Notes: generated by a model not told the origin, from the sequence alone. 64,000 nucleotides of DNA from Cellulomonas sp. NTE-D12 (GCF_027923705.1 NZ_AP026442.1:2046001-2110000), one strand, 5' to 3'. Positions 15,435-23,392 are shown, counted from the stretch's first letter. Translations and numbers: made by a program.

Positions 15435-16687
15435 CGACCCTGCTCGGCATCGACCTGACCGACCGTCCCGTCCTCGTGGTCGGCGGCGGCCCGGTGGCCG
15501 CACGCCGCCTCGCGCACCTGCGGGACGAGGGCGCGCACATCACCGTGGTGGCGCCGGCGGTGTGCGAGGACGTCGTCGCGCTCCTGGACGACGTCCGCTG
15601 GGAGGCGCGGGAGGTCCGCGAGCAGGACCTCGACGGGATGTGGCTGGTGCACACGGCGACCGGCAGTTCGCTCGCCGACGCCGAGGTCGCCGGCTGGGCG
15701 TCCGCGCGCCGGATCTGGTGCGTGAACGCCGGCGACGCGACCCGCGGCTCGGCGCGCACCCCCGCGCTGACCGCCAGCGGTGAGGTGCTGGTCGGGGTCG
15801 TCTCGACGGGCGCCCCGGACCCCGGACGCACCGCGGCGGTGCGCGATGCCCTCGCCGAGCACCTGCGCACGGGCGCAGACCTGCGTCGGCGCCGACGCCC
15901 GCCGGGTGCCGGCCGGGTGGTGCTCGTCGGTGGCGGACCGGGTGCGGTGGACCTGCTGACCGTGCGCGGTCGTCGGGCGCTCGCCGAGGCGGACGTGGTG
16001 GTGGCGGACCGGCTCGGACCGACACCGGTGCTGGACGAGCTCGCCCCGGACGTCGAGGTGATCGACGTCGGCAAGACCCCCGGTCATCACGCCGTGCCGC
16101 AGCACGAGATCAACCGGATCCTGGTCGAGCAGGCGCAGCGCGGGCGGACGGTCGTGCGGCTCAAGGGCGGCGACCCGTTCGTCTTCGGACGCGGCGGCGA
16201 GGAGGTGCTCGCGTGCCGCCAGGCCGGCGTGCCGGTCGAGGTGGTGCCGGGCGTGAGCAGCGCCCTGGCGACACCGGCGGCGGCGGGCATCCCGGTGACC
16301 CACCGCGGGACGACGGCGGCCTTCCACGTGGTGAACGGCCACGCGGGTCTCGACGAGGCGGCGCTGACCGTGCTGCGCGAGCGCTCGGCCACCCTGGTGG
16401 TGCTGATGGGCGTGTCGGTGCTGGCCGAGCTGGTCGGCACGGCCCTGGCCGCCGGGGTCGACCCGGGTACGCCGGTGGCGATCGTCGAGGAGGGCACCAC
16501 GGCGCGGCAGCGGGTGACGCGGGACCGGCTCGACGCGATCGCCGGGCGGGCGCAGGCCGTCGGCGTGCGCGCGCCGGCCGTCATCGTCGTCGGAGCCGTC
16601 GCCGCACCCGGTCTGCTCGACGCCGGAGGTGCGGGCGACGCGGGCGTTCGCCGCCAGCCCGGCTCCGACGAGACACTGGGCCCGTGA
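15431..16687 (+). CDS. cysG: Siroheme synthase: precorrin-2 dehydrogenase fused to uroporphyrinogen-III methyltransferase
   Basis: A 418-residue fusion that makes siroheme precursors for NirB. Residues 1-150 are the precorrin-2 dehydrogenase/ferrochelatase-like part, with the NAD fold VLVVGGGPVAARRLAHL. Residues 160-400 are the S-adenosylmethionine-dependent uroporphyrinogen-III C-methyltransferase: GRVVLVGGGPGAVDLLTVRG at its start, VRLKGGDPFVFGRGGEE and VVPGVSSALATPA. It is shorter than E. coli CysG because the N-terminal part lacks the full dimerisation region. Its GTG overlaps the nirD stop. A separate chelatase in the same operon could finish the ring. CobA-type naming is an alternative for the second half. 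Confidence 0.9.
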   Translation: MTTLLGIDLTDRPVLVVGGGPVAARRLAHLRDEGAHITVVAPAVCEDVVALLDDVRWEAREVREQDLDGMWLVHTATGSSLADAEVAGWASARRIWCVNAGDATRGSARTPALTASGEVLVGVVSTGAPDPGRTAAVRDALAEHLRTGADLRRRRRPPGAGRVVLVGGGPGAVDLLTVRGRRALAEADVVVADRLGPTPVLDELAPDVEVIDVGKTPGHHAVPQHEINRILVEQAQRGRTVVRLKGGDPFVFGRGGEEVLACRQAGVPVEVVPGVSSALATPAAAGIPVTHRGTTAAFHVVNGHAGLDEAALTVLRERSATLVVLMGVSVLAELVGTALAAGVDPGTPVAIVEEGTTARQRVTRDRLDAIAGRAQAVGVRAPAVIVVGAVAAPGLLDAGGAGDAGVRRQPGSDETLGP

Positions 16688-17811
16688 CCGACCACCTCGA
16701 CCCGACCCTGGCCGGGTGCACGATGCTGGTCACCGCCGACCGGCGGGCGGGTGAGCTGGGCGGCGCCTTGCAGCGCCGCGGGGCGACCGTCCGCTATGCC
16801 CCGGCGCTGAGCATGGTGCCCAACGACAGCGACGCGCTGCTCGTCGCCGCGACGCGTGAGCTGCTCGCGGCACCTCCGGACATCGCCGTGGTGACCACCG
16901 GCATCGGCTTCCGCGCCTGGGTCGAGGCCGCGGACGCGATCGGTCTGGCCGAGCCGCTGCTGGCGACGCTGCGACGTGCGCGCCTCGTCGCCCGCGGACC
17001 CAAGGCGCGCGGCGCGATCCAGGCCGCCGGCCTCCAGGCGGACTGGGTGGCGGAGTCGGAGACCTCGGCGGAGATCGCCGAGGTGCTGCTCGACGAGGGC
17101 GTCGCGGGGCTGCGGGTCGCGGTGCAGCACCACGGCAGCGGTGCCGACGGTCTCGACGAGGCGTTCACCGCTGCCGGTGCCCACGTGCAGAGCCTCGTCG
17201 TCTACCGCTGGGGACCCCCGCCCGACCCGGCAGCGCTCGAGGCCTCCGTCCGTGCCGCGGCTGCCGGTGAGCTCGACACGGTGGTCTTCACCTCGGCACC
17301 CGGCTGCGCGGCGTGGCTCGCCGCCGCCGACGCCGCCGGGGTGGACGCGGCGCTGCGCGGCCAGTTCGAGGCCGGAGCCCTGGTGGCCGCCGCCGTCGGC
17401 CCGATCACCGCGCGGCCGCTGCTCGACCGCGGTGTCGAGCCGCTGATCCCCTCCCGGGGGCGGCTCGGCGCGCTGGTGCGCACGATCGTGGACCACTACG
17501 GCGGCGTGCAGACGCTCGAGACCGCGGCCGGCCGCCTCCAGATGCGGCGGCGGGCGGCCGTGCTGGACGGCCGCGTCCTGGCCCTGTCCCCGACCGGCAT
17601 CGAGCTGCTGCGGCTGCTCGCCGACGCCGGCGGCGACGTCGTCACACCGGCGCAGGTGCTCCAGTCGCTGCCGGGCGAGTCCACGGACGTGCACGCCGCC
17701 GAGGTGGCGATCGCCCGGCTGCGCCAGGCCACCGGCAGCCGGGAGCTGGTGCGCACGGTGGTGAAGCGCGGCTACCGCCTGGCCGTGGTCGACGGGCAGG
17801 AGGACCGGTGA
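16684..17811 (+). CDS. hemD: Uroporphyrinogen-III synthase fused to a C-terminal winged-helix DNA-binding domain
   Basis: A 375-residue two-domain protein. Residues 1-265 are HemD-like, closing the tetrapyrrole ring of hydroxymethylbilane. DIAVVTTGIGFRAW, VQHHGSGADGLDEAF and VVFTSAPGCAAWLAA are the conserved inter-domain surfaces. Residues 275-370 form an OmpR-type winged helix, with LSPTGIELLRLLADAGGDVVT and VHAAEVAIARLRQATG leading to VVKRGYRLA. The same fusion is known in mycobacteria (the Rv0260c family), next to a nitrate transporter and a CbiX-like gene. There is no receiver domain, so any regulation would respond to the tetrapyrrole rather than phosphorylation, which is inference. It overlaps its operon neighbours by four bases on each side. 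Confidence 0.9.
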   Translation: MTDHLDPTLAGCTMLVTADRRAGELGGALQRRGATVRYAPALSMVPNDSDALLVAATRELLAAPPDIAVVTTGIGFRAWVEAADAIGLAEPLLATLRRARLVARGPKARGAIQAAGLQADWVAESETSAEIAEVLLDEGVAGLRVAVQHHGSGADGLDEAFTAAGAHVQSLVVYRWGPPPDPAALEASVRAAAAGELDTVVFTSAPGCAAWLAAADAAGVDAALRGQFEAGALVAAAVGPITARPLLDRGVEPLIPSRGRLGALVRTIVDHYGGVQTLETAAGRLQMRRRAAVLDGRVLALSPTGIELLRLLADAGGDVVTPAQVLQSLPGESTDVHAAEVAIARLRQATGSRELVRTVVKRGYRLAVVDGQEDR

Positions 17812-18536
17812 CGGCCACCGCCCCCGGCTCCGCCGCACCGGCCGCCCCGATCCTGGTCGGCTGCTCCCACGGCACCGACAGCGTCGCGGGACGGGCGGCG
17901 ATCCGGTCGATCCTCGACGGAGTCCGTGCAGCCCGGCCCGGGCTCGACGTCCGCGAGGCGTTCGTCGACGTGCAGAAGCCCGAGGTGGCCGACGTCGTCG
18001 CCGGGGCGACGACCGCCGGTGGCGCGGCCGTGGTGGTGCCCCTGCTGATGTCGACCGGCTTCCACGCGCGGGTGGACATCGCCGCGGCGGTGGAGGGCCG
18101 GCGTGCGGCCGCCTCGCGCACCCTGGGCCCCGACGACCGACTGGTGCAGATCCTCCTCGACCGCCTCCGTCAGGCGGGGGCCGGTGCCGGGGACGCGGTC
18201 GTGCTGGCCGCGGCCGGATCCTCCGACCCCCTGGCGGCTGCCATGGTCGAGCAGACGGTCGAAGCGCTGCGCCACGCCTGGCAGGACGGCCCGGTGACGG
18301 TCGGGTACGGCTCCGCCTCGCTGCCCCGGGTCGCCGACGCCGTCGAGCAGGCGCGCCGCACGGGCGCAGCCCGCGTCGTGGCGGCCTCCTACCTGCTCGC
18401 CCCCGGCTTCTTCCACGACCGGGTGTCGGCCGCGGGTGCGGACGTCGTGACGGCCCCGCTCGCCCCGGACCCGCGTCTCGTCGAGATCGTGCTCGACCGG
18501 TACGCCGAGGCGAGCGCCCTGCTCCCTGACCACTGA
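17808..18536 (+). CDS. CbiX/SirB-type sirohydrochlorin chelatase
   Basis: A 242-residue chelatase built from two CbiX-like halves. The first half has ILVGCSHGTDSVAGRAA with the metal-binding histidine, and VVVPLLMSTGFHARVDI. The second half has VVLAAAGSSDPLA and VVAASYLLAPGFFHDRV. It should insert iron into sirohydrochlorin to give siroheme, finishing the pathway begun by hemD and cysG in the same operon. The GTG start overlaps the hemD stop, with CAGGAGG as ribosome binding site. The iron assignment rests on the operon, since family members elsewhere insert cobalt. Confidence 0.88.
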   Translation: MTATAPGSAAPAAPILVGCSHGTDSVAGRAAIRSILDGVRAARPGLDVREAFVDVQKPEVADVVAGATTAGGAAVVVPLLMSTGFHARVDIAAAVEGRRAAASRTLGPDDRLVQILLDRLRQAGAGAGDAVVLAAAGSSDPLAAAMVEQTVEALRHAWQDGPVTVGYGSASLPRVADAVEQARRTGAARVVAASYLLAPGFFHDRVSAAGADVVTAPLAPDPRLVEIVLDRYAEASALLPDH

Positions 18537-18580
18537 GGCCCCCGCACCGCCGTCACCAGGTACGTCGCACGCGCGGCGGG

Positions 18581-18586
18581 CAGGAT
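18581..18586 (+). promoter_or_regulatory. Probable -10 of a leaderless ligase transcript
   Basis: CAGGAT lies six bases before the GTG at 18593. The position is too close for a ribosome binding site and fits a leaderless mRNA starting at the GTG. The first base deviates from TANNNT. Confidence 0.4.
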
Positions 18587-18592
18587 GGACCC

Positions 18593-19531
18593 GTGCTGCA
18601 GCCCATGCTCGCCAGCCCGGCGCCCGGCCTCGCCGAGCTGCCGCGCGGCCCGCAGTGGGCCTACGAGATCAAGTGGGACGGCGTCCGGGCGCTCGCGGAC
18701 ACCACCGGGGGCCGCCTGCGGCTGTGGAGCCGCAACGGCAACGACGTCACCGCCGCGTACCCGGAGCTCGGAGGCCTTTCGGTGCTGCCCGACGCGGTGG
18801 TCGACGGCGAGGTCGTCGCGATGGCGGGCGGTGTGCCCTCGTTCGCCGCGCTCGCGGCGCGGATGCACGTGCGGGACACGGCACGAGCGGCTGCGCTGGC
18901 CCGGTCGCAACCCGTCACGTTCGTGGTGTTCGACGTGCTGACGTGGCAGGGCCGCGACGTCACCGGTCTGACGTACGACGAGCGCCGCGCCGTGCTGGAC
19001 CGGCTGCCCCCCGTCGACCAGGTGCAGCCCTCGCCCGTCTACCCCGACGGGGACACGCTGTGGCAGGTGACCCGTGACCACGGCCTCGAAGGGGTCGTCG
19101 CCAAGCTCCGGACGTCCACCTACCAGCCGGGCCGGCGGTCCCGGGACTGGGTGAAGCTGCCGCACCGGCGCAACCGCACGGCGCTCGTCGGCGGGTGGCG
19201 CGAGGAGTCGGCCGGTACCGGCAGGCTCGGAGCGGTGCTGCTCGGGGCACGCGACGAAGGCGGCGCGCTGCGGTACCTCGGCCGTGCCGGCAGCGGACTC
19301 GCCGGTCCGTTGGCGATCGCGGTACGGGGTGCGCTGGCCGAGCACGCTCGCGCGACCTCGCCGTTCGACGACCCCGTCCCGGCGACCGACGCGCGCGGCA
19401 CCCACTGGTGCGAACCGCTGGTGGTGGTCGACACCCTGTACCTGTCCCGCACCCCCGGCGGCCGGCTGCGCCAGCCCGTGGTCCGCGGGGTGCGCACCGA
19501 CACCGGTCCGGACCCGTGGGAGCAGGAGTGA
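18593..19531 (+). CDS. ligD: LigD-type ATP-dependent DNA ligase, stand-alone ligase domain
   Basis: A 312-residue ATP-dependent ligase of the LigD family. The adenylated lysine is in YEIKWDGVRA (about residue 27). Further nucleotidyltransferase motifs are RNGNDVT, VVDGEVVAM, TFVVFDVL, EGVVAKLRTS and RDWVKLPHRR. An OB-fold domain follows from about residue 205. It should seal breaks held by Ku. In many bacteria LigD is one polypeptide with polymerase, phosphoesterase and ligase parts. Here the ligase is a separate gene whose stop overlaps the polymerase gene. No phosphoesterase domain is found anywhere in the window. The start is probably leaderless. Confidence 0.93.
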   Translation: MLQPMLASPAPGLAELPRGPQWAYEIKWDGVRALADTTGGRLRLWSRNGNDVTAAYPELGGLSVLPDAVVDGEVVAMAGGVPSFAALAARMHVRDTARAAALARSQPVTFVVFDVLTWQGRDVTGLTYDERRAVLDRLPPVDQVQPSPVYPDGDTLWQVTRDHGLEGVVAKLRTSTYQPGRRSRDWVKLPHRRNRTALVGGWREESAGTGRLGAVLLGARDEGGALRYLGRAGSGLAGPLAIAVRGALAEHARATSPFDDPVPATDARGTHWCEPLVVVDTLYLSRTPGGRLRQPVVRGVRTDTGPDPWEQE

Positions 19532-20400
19532 ACGGCCAGGTGCTGGACGTGGACGGCACGCCGGTCCGCGTCACGCACCTGGACAAGGTCCTGTACCCCG
19601 CGACCGGCACCACCAAAGCGGCGGTGATCGACTACGTGGTGCAGGTGGCACCCGCTCTGCTCGCACAGCTGCGGGACCGCCCGGTCACCCGGATGCGGTG
19701 GCCGGAAGGCACCGGTGCGGAGCGGTTCGTCGAGAAGAACGTGCCGCGGGGCGCGCCCGACTGGCTGCGGCACCGCGTGCTGCCGGCGTCCCCGGGCGAG
19801 GTCGACGAGGGCACCCGGCTGGACCTGCCCTTCCTCGACGGGCTGCCCGGCCTGGTCTGGGCCGCCAACGGCGGTGCGTTGGAGCTGCACACCCCGCAGT
19901 GGCGGGTCGGGCCGCGAGGCGGTGTCCGACCGCCGGACCGCCTCGTCGTCGACCTCGACCCCGGACCACCGGCGGGGCTCGAGGAGTGCGCGACGGTGGC
20001 GCACCTGGTCGCGGAGCGGCTCGCGACCGACGGGCTGACCGGCACCGTCCCGGTGACCTCCGGCAGCAAGGGCATGCAGCTGTACGCACCTCTGCCCGGT
20101 CACCGGCCCGCGACGCAGGTGCGGGCGTACGCGCGCGACCTCGCCACCGCGGTGGCGGCCGAGCACCCGAAGCTCGTGGTCGCCGTGATGCGCCGGTCGC
20201 TGCGACCCGGCAAGGTGCTGATCGACTGGTCCCAGAACCACCCGGCCAAGACGACGATCACGCCGTACTCGCTGCGCGGCCGCGAGGCGCCCACCGTCGC
20301 GGCGCCGCGCTGGTGGGACGAGATCGGGCCAGGTCTGAGGCAGCTGCCGATGGACGAGGTGGTCCGCCGCCTGCGGGACGACGGCGATCCCTTCGCCTGA
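19528..20400 (+). CDS. ligD: LigD-type polymerase/primase, stand-alone
   Basis: A 290-residue archaeo-eukaryotic primase-like polymerase of the LigD POL family, which fills and extends ends with NTPs during end joining. VTHLDKVLYP near the N-terminus is the family opening. The catalytic metal site is VVDLDPG (about residue 150). SGSKGMQLYAPL is the conserved substrate-binding loop, and LIDWSQNHPAKTTITPYSLRGR is the C-terminal hallmark. The GTG overlaps the ligase stop by four bases. A longer open frame starts at 19195 inside the ligase gene but is a shadow. With Ku at 5979-6890 this completes a minimal, split NHEJ set. Confidence 0.93.
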   Translation: MNGQVLDVDGTPVRVTHLDKVLYPATGTTKAAVIDYVVQVAPALLAQLRDRPVTRMRWPEGTGAERFVEKNVPRGAPDWLRHRVLPASPGEVDEGTRLDLPFLDGLPGLVWAANGGALELHTPQWRVGPRGGVRPPDRLVVDLDPGPPAGLEECATVAHLVAERLATDGLTGTVPVTSGSKGMQLYAPLPGHRPATQVRAYARDLATAVAAEHPKLVVAVMRRSLRPGKVLIDWSQNHPAKTTITPYSLRGREAPTVAAPRWWDEIGPGLRQLPMDEVVRRLRDDGDPFA

Positions 20401-20491
20401 CCGCTCCTCCGATGGCGACGTCCCGCGCCCTGCGGCAGGGTCGAGACGGGCGGACGGGCAGTCCGTCACACCACGCTCGAGGAGGCCGGAC

Positions 20492-21073
20492 ATGGCACGC
20501 AAGCAGCTCCCGCACTACACGGTGCCCACGCTGACGCCGGAGGACGGCGCGACCGTCGCCGCGATCCTGCAGGACCGCCTGAACTCTCTGACGGACCTGC
20601 ACCTGACGCTCAAGCACATCCACTGGAACGTCGTCGGCCCGCACTTCATCTCCGTGCACCTGATGCTCGACCCGCAGGTCGACGCCGTGCGCGCCCAGGC
20701 CGACGAGGTCGCGGAGCGGATCGCCACCCTCGGCGTCTCCCCCGTCGGCACGCCGGGGGCGCTGGTCGCGAGCCGCAGCTGGGACGACTACTCCCTGGGA
20801 CGCGCCGGCGCGATCGAGCACCTCGGCGCTCTGGACCGGGTGTACGAGGGCGTGATCAGCGGCCACCGCAAGGCCGCCGCGGACACGGAGGAGCTCGACA
20901 CCGTCACCAACGACCTGCTGGTGGGCCACCTGCACGACCTCGAGCTGTTCCAGTGGTTCGTGCGGGCCCACCTCGAGTCCGCCGGCGGCGAGCTGAGCAC
21001 CGAGGGCACCAGCACCGAGAAGGCCTCGGCCGGTGCCGCCGAGCAGGGTGCGAAGAAGGCCGCATCGCGGTGA
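20492..21073 (+). CDS. dps: Dps-family DNA-protecting ferritin
   Basis: A 193-residue Dps protein that forms dodecamers, binds DNA and oxidises ferrous iron with peroxide. The ferroxidase residues are visible as KHIHWNVVGPHF and LMLDPQVDAVRAQADEVAERI. Later helices include HDLELFQWFVRAHLESAGGE. Compared with the usual 160-170 residues it has a C-terminal extension of about 25 residues rich in Ser, Thr, Ala and Lys that ends in KKAASR, a possible DNA-binding tail. GAGGAGG precedes the ATG. Its stop overlaps the next gene's start by four bases, so the two are co-translated. Confidence 0.93.
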   Translation: MARKQLPHYTVPTLTPEDGATVAAILQDRLNSLTDLHLTLKHIHWNVVGPHFISVHLMLDPQVDAVRAQADEVAERIATLGVSPVGTPGALVASRSWDDYSLGRAGAIEHLGALDRVYEGVISGHRKAAADTEELDTVTNDLLVGHLHDLELFQWFVRAHLESAGGELSTEGTSTEKASAGAAEQGAKKAASR

Positions 21074-22359
21074 GCGCCCACCGTCCCGCCCGCGGGGCAC
21101 CGGCCCCCGAGCGGGACGGTGCCGCCCGCCGGGCCGGCACGGACGACGGCCTGCGGACCGCTCGGCCCGAGGCCCGGGCGGGCAGCCAGCACCCGCTGGC
21201 CGGCGCGCACCGGCCGCACGTCGCCGCGAGGCTCGAGGACGCGCTCGACCGACGGCTGGCGCGGCTGCTGCGGTACCGCGGCTGGACGGTCCGGATCGAG
21301 CCGTACCCCGGCTACGGCGCACCCGGGTGGCTGCGGATCATGGCCCGCACCCTCCTGGCGGCACCCGTGGTCCCCGACGGGGACCTGCCGGGCACCGGTG
21401 CCGTGCAGGCCGGCGCGGGTGCCGGTGCGGTCCCCGTGACGCGCCAGCCGGCGGTGCGCGGCTGGCGCTCGTACCTCAGCGTGCCGGTGGCCGGTGCGGC
21501 GATCGAGGTGGTGGTCGGCGACCAGGTCCACCGGCTGCAGACCGACCGCGGCGGCTACGTGGACCAGGTGGTGGCGTGCGACCTGCCGGCCGGCTGGCAC
21601 GAGGTGACGTTGCGCACCCAGGACGGCGTCACGGCCGTCGCTCCGGTCCAGGTGGTCGACCCCTCGGCACGGCTCGGGCTGGTCAGCGACGTCGACGACA
21701 CCGTGATGATCACGCACCTGCCCCGTCCGCTGGTCGCCGCGTGGAACGTCCTGGTGCGCGACGAGAACGCCCGCGAGGCCGTGCCGGGCATGGCGGAGCT
21801 CTACCGGCGGCTGGTCGCGACGGAGCCCGGCGCACCCGTGGTGTACCTGTCCACCGGCGCCTGGAACGCCGCACCGGCGATCGGCCGCTTCCTGCACCGG
21901 CACCGTTACCCGCCGGGCACCATGCTGCTCACCGACTGGGGACCGACCAACACCGGCTGGTTCCGCTCCGGACCGGCGCACAAGGTCGCCCAGCTGCGCC
22001 GGCTGTTCCGCGAGTTCCCCGACGTGCGCTGGGTGCTGGTCGGCGACGACGGCCAGCGTGACCCGCAGGTGTACGCGGGTGCGGCCGGCCGGCTGCCGGC
22101 CCACGTGCGCGCGATCGCGCTGCGCGAGCTGACCCCCGGCGAGCACCTGCTGGCCAGCGGCGAACCCACGGCGCCGCCCGGCGGCCGTCGCGCCCAGCGG
22201 GACGCCCAGCACGAGGGTGTGCCCGTGGTCCGTGGCGGGGACGGCGCCGCGCTCGCGCAGCGGCTGGAGGCCGTCGGGGTGCTGCCGCACCAGCGCCCGG
22301 GACCCGCGGCCGCCGACCAGCCCGCCGACAAGGCCGCCGACAAGGAGGGTCGAGGCTGA
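21070..22359 (+). CDS. APP1-type phosphatase (DUF2183 family)
   Basis: A 429-residue protein of the phosphatidate phosphatase APP1 catalytic family. After a disordered N-terminus of about 60 residues comes a beta-rich segment (residues 75-195). A HAD-like catalytic domain follows, with the nucleophile motif SDVDDTVMITHLPRP, VVYLSTGAWN, HKVAQLRRLF and WVLVGDDGQRDPQVY. Fungal APP1 dephosphorylates phosphatidate; bacterial substrates are unknown. No signal peptide or membrane helix is seen. The start overlaps the dps stop, an unexpected pairing. The last codons and the stop lie in the first copy of a 20-bp tandem duplication. Confidence 0.82.
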   Translation: MSAHRPARGAPAPERDGAARRAGTDDGLRTARPEARAGSQHPLAGAHRPHVAARLEDALDRRLARLLRYRGWTVRIEPYPGYGAPGWLRIMARTLLAAPVVPDGDLPGTGAVQAGAGAGAVPVTRQPAVRGWRSYLSVPVAGAAIEVVVGDQVHRLQTDRGGYVDQVVACDLPAGWHEVTLRTQDGVTAVAPVQVVDPSARLGLVSDVDDTVMITHLPRPLVAAWNVLVRDENAREAVPGMAELYRRLVATEPGAPVVYLSTGAWNAAPAIGRFLHRHRYPPGTMLLTDWGPTNTGWFRSGPAHKVAQLRRLFREFPDVRWVLVGDDGQRDPQVYAGAAGRLPAHVRAIALRELTPGEHLLASGEPTAPPGGRRAQRDAQHEGVPVVRGGDGAALAQRLEAVGVLPHQRPGPAAADQPADKAADKEGRG

Positions 22360-22383
22360 CCGCGGAGGGTCGAGGCTGACCGC
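22344..22383 (+). repeat. Tandem duplication of 20 bp across a stop codon
   Basis: GGAGGGTCGAGGCTGACCGC occurs twice head to tail, at 22344-22363 and 22364-22383, without a mismatch. The first copy encodes the last codons and the TGA of the phosphatase gene, and the second lies in the short spacer after it. The copies are identical, so the duplication is probably recent. Confidence 0.9.
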
Positions 22384-22405
22384 GCCGCCGCCTCCGCGGC
22401 CCGAC

Positions 22406-22615
22406 CTACAGCAGCTCGGGGTCGTCCCACTCCTCGCCGGCGGCGAGGTCCTCGTCGTCCGGCTCCAGCTCGGCCGACTGCAGCGAACGCGGCGCCCGAC
22501 CCGGTTCCCCACCGGTCAACGCGTCGGCGGCTGCGAGCTGGGCCTCGTCGGGCACCCGGTCCGCGATGCGCTCCGCCGACGGGTCGGAGGTCAGGTCGTG
22601 GTCGCGGCCGCTCAT
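22406..22615 (-). CDS. Small acidic protein of unknown function
   Basis: A 69-residue acidic protein with no recognisable domain, membrane helix or cysteine. It reads MSGRDHDLTSDPSAERIADR at the start and ends in an Asp/Glu-rich tail, LEPDDEDLAAGEEWDDPELL. It looks mostly disordered. The frame stays open far upstream, but that part is antisense to the next gene. ATG 22615 is preceded at six bases by TACAAC, close to TANNNT, suggesting a leaderless start. It is convergent with the phosphatase gene and divergent from the gene at 22685. Codon use looks real (third positions mostly G/C), but function is unknown. Confidence 0.6.
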   Translation of the reverse strand: MSGRDHDLTSDPSAERIADRVPDEAQLAAADALTGGEPGRAPRSLQSAELEPDDEDLAAGEEWDDPELL

Positions 22616-22672
22616 GTCCCCGTTGTACCGGTCCGCGGCACGGTGCGCACCTCTGCGCCGCGCGCTCGCCGT

Positions 22673-22678
22673 TACTGT
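22673..22678 (+). promoter_or_regulatory. Probable -10 of a leaderless transcript
   Basis: TACTGT lies six bases before GTG 22685 and matches TANNNT exactly. No purine-rich ribosome binding site fits in between, so a leaderless mRNA is likely. Confidence 0.5.
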
Positions 22679-22684
22679 TCTTCG

Positions 22685-23008
22685 GTGACGACGACGGATG
22701 TCGGGCGCGGTGCGGGCACGGCGGACCCGGAGCCGCCCACCGAGGCGGTCAGCGCGGTGATGCGCCGGGCCAAGGTGCAGGCCGCCACCGAGCACACGAC
22801 GGTCGGCCTGGTGCAGACCGCCTCTGACGGCACGGTCACCATCGCGTGCGCGTGCGGCATGACCCTCACCAACGGCCCTACCTGGTCGCTCGACGAGCAC
22901 ATCCGCCTGCACCGCGCCGAGGCGCGGTTCATCGCGCTCGCGGCGGCCGCGCCGGCCGGTATCCCCCGGCTGGTTCGCTGGCCCCTGAGCACCGAGGAGC
23001 ACCCGTGA
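22685..23008 (+). CDS. Small unknown protein with CxC...H motif
   Basis: A 107-residue cytoplasmic protein that I cannot assign to a family. Its core is a predicted helix (AVMRRAKVQAATEHT), a short sheet (VGLVQTASDGTVTIACACGM) and a second helix with two histidines (SLDEHIRLHRAEARF). CAC and the histidines could hold a metal, since the order resembles a small zinc ribbon. The GTG start is set by the leaderless promoter signal. Its stop overlaps the start of the UBP-type zinc-finger gene by four bases, so the two probably work together. Confidence 0.65.
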   Translation: MTTTDVGRGAGTADPEPPTEAVSAVMRRAKVQAATEHTTVGLVQTASDGTVTIACACGMTLTNGPTWSLDEHIRLHRAEARFIALAAAAPAGIPRLVRWPLSTEEHP

Positions 23009-23358
23009 CCGAGCAGCCCGCACCGCTGGTCGACCCCACCGTGCCGCCCAGCGGCACCGGCTGCGCGGAGTGCGACGCGTCCGGCGGCTGGTGGCTCAAG
23101 CTCCGCCGGTGCGCGGCGTGCGGGCACGTCGGCTGCTGCGACAGCTCCCCCGGCCAGCACGCGACGGCGCACTGGCAGGCGACGGGGCACCGGTACATGC
23201 GCTCGTTCGAGCCCGGTGAGAGCTGGTGGTGGGACTACGCCGCGGAGAGCTACGCCGAGGGCCCCGAGCTCGCCCCGCCGACGCACCGGCCGGTCGAGCA
23301 GGGCTCCCCCGCACCGGCCGGCCGCGTGCCGGAGAACTGGCACCAGCTGTTGCACTGA
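23005..23358 (+). CDS. UBP-type zinc-finger protein
   Basis: A 117-residue protein that is mainly a ZnF-UBP domain. Zinc ligands are visible as CAECD, CAACGHVGCCD and histidines in QHATAHWQATGHRYMRSF. In eukaryotes this domain binds the free C-terminal Gly-Gly of ubiquitin. Bacterial single-domain versions are widespread in actinobacteria with no known partner. The sequence after the finger (WWWDYAAESYAEGPEL) is rich in aromatic residues, and the C-terminus NWHQLLH is short. It is translated in overlap with the small CxC protein before it. Ubiquitin-like partners, such as the prokaryotic Pup system, are not in this window. Confidence 0.8.
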   Translation: MTEQPAPLVDPTVPPSGTGCAECDASGGWWLKLRRCAACGHVGCCDSSPGQHATAHWQATGHRYMRSFEPGESWWWDYAAESYAEGPELAPPTHRPVEQGSPAPAGRVPENWHQLLH

Positions 23359-23374
23359 CCCGCAGCGATCCCTA

Positions 23375-23392
23375 ACCGGCCGCCGGGCCGGT
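23375..23392. terminator. Short hairpin between convergent genes
   Basis: ACCGGCC at 23375-23381 pairs with GGCCGGT at 23386-23392 around a four-base loop, in the 54-bp gap between the zinc-finger gene and the dehydrogenase gene. The stem is short and has no U-tract, so it is only a candidate. Confidence 0.4.
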
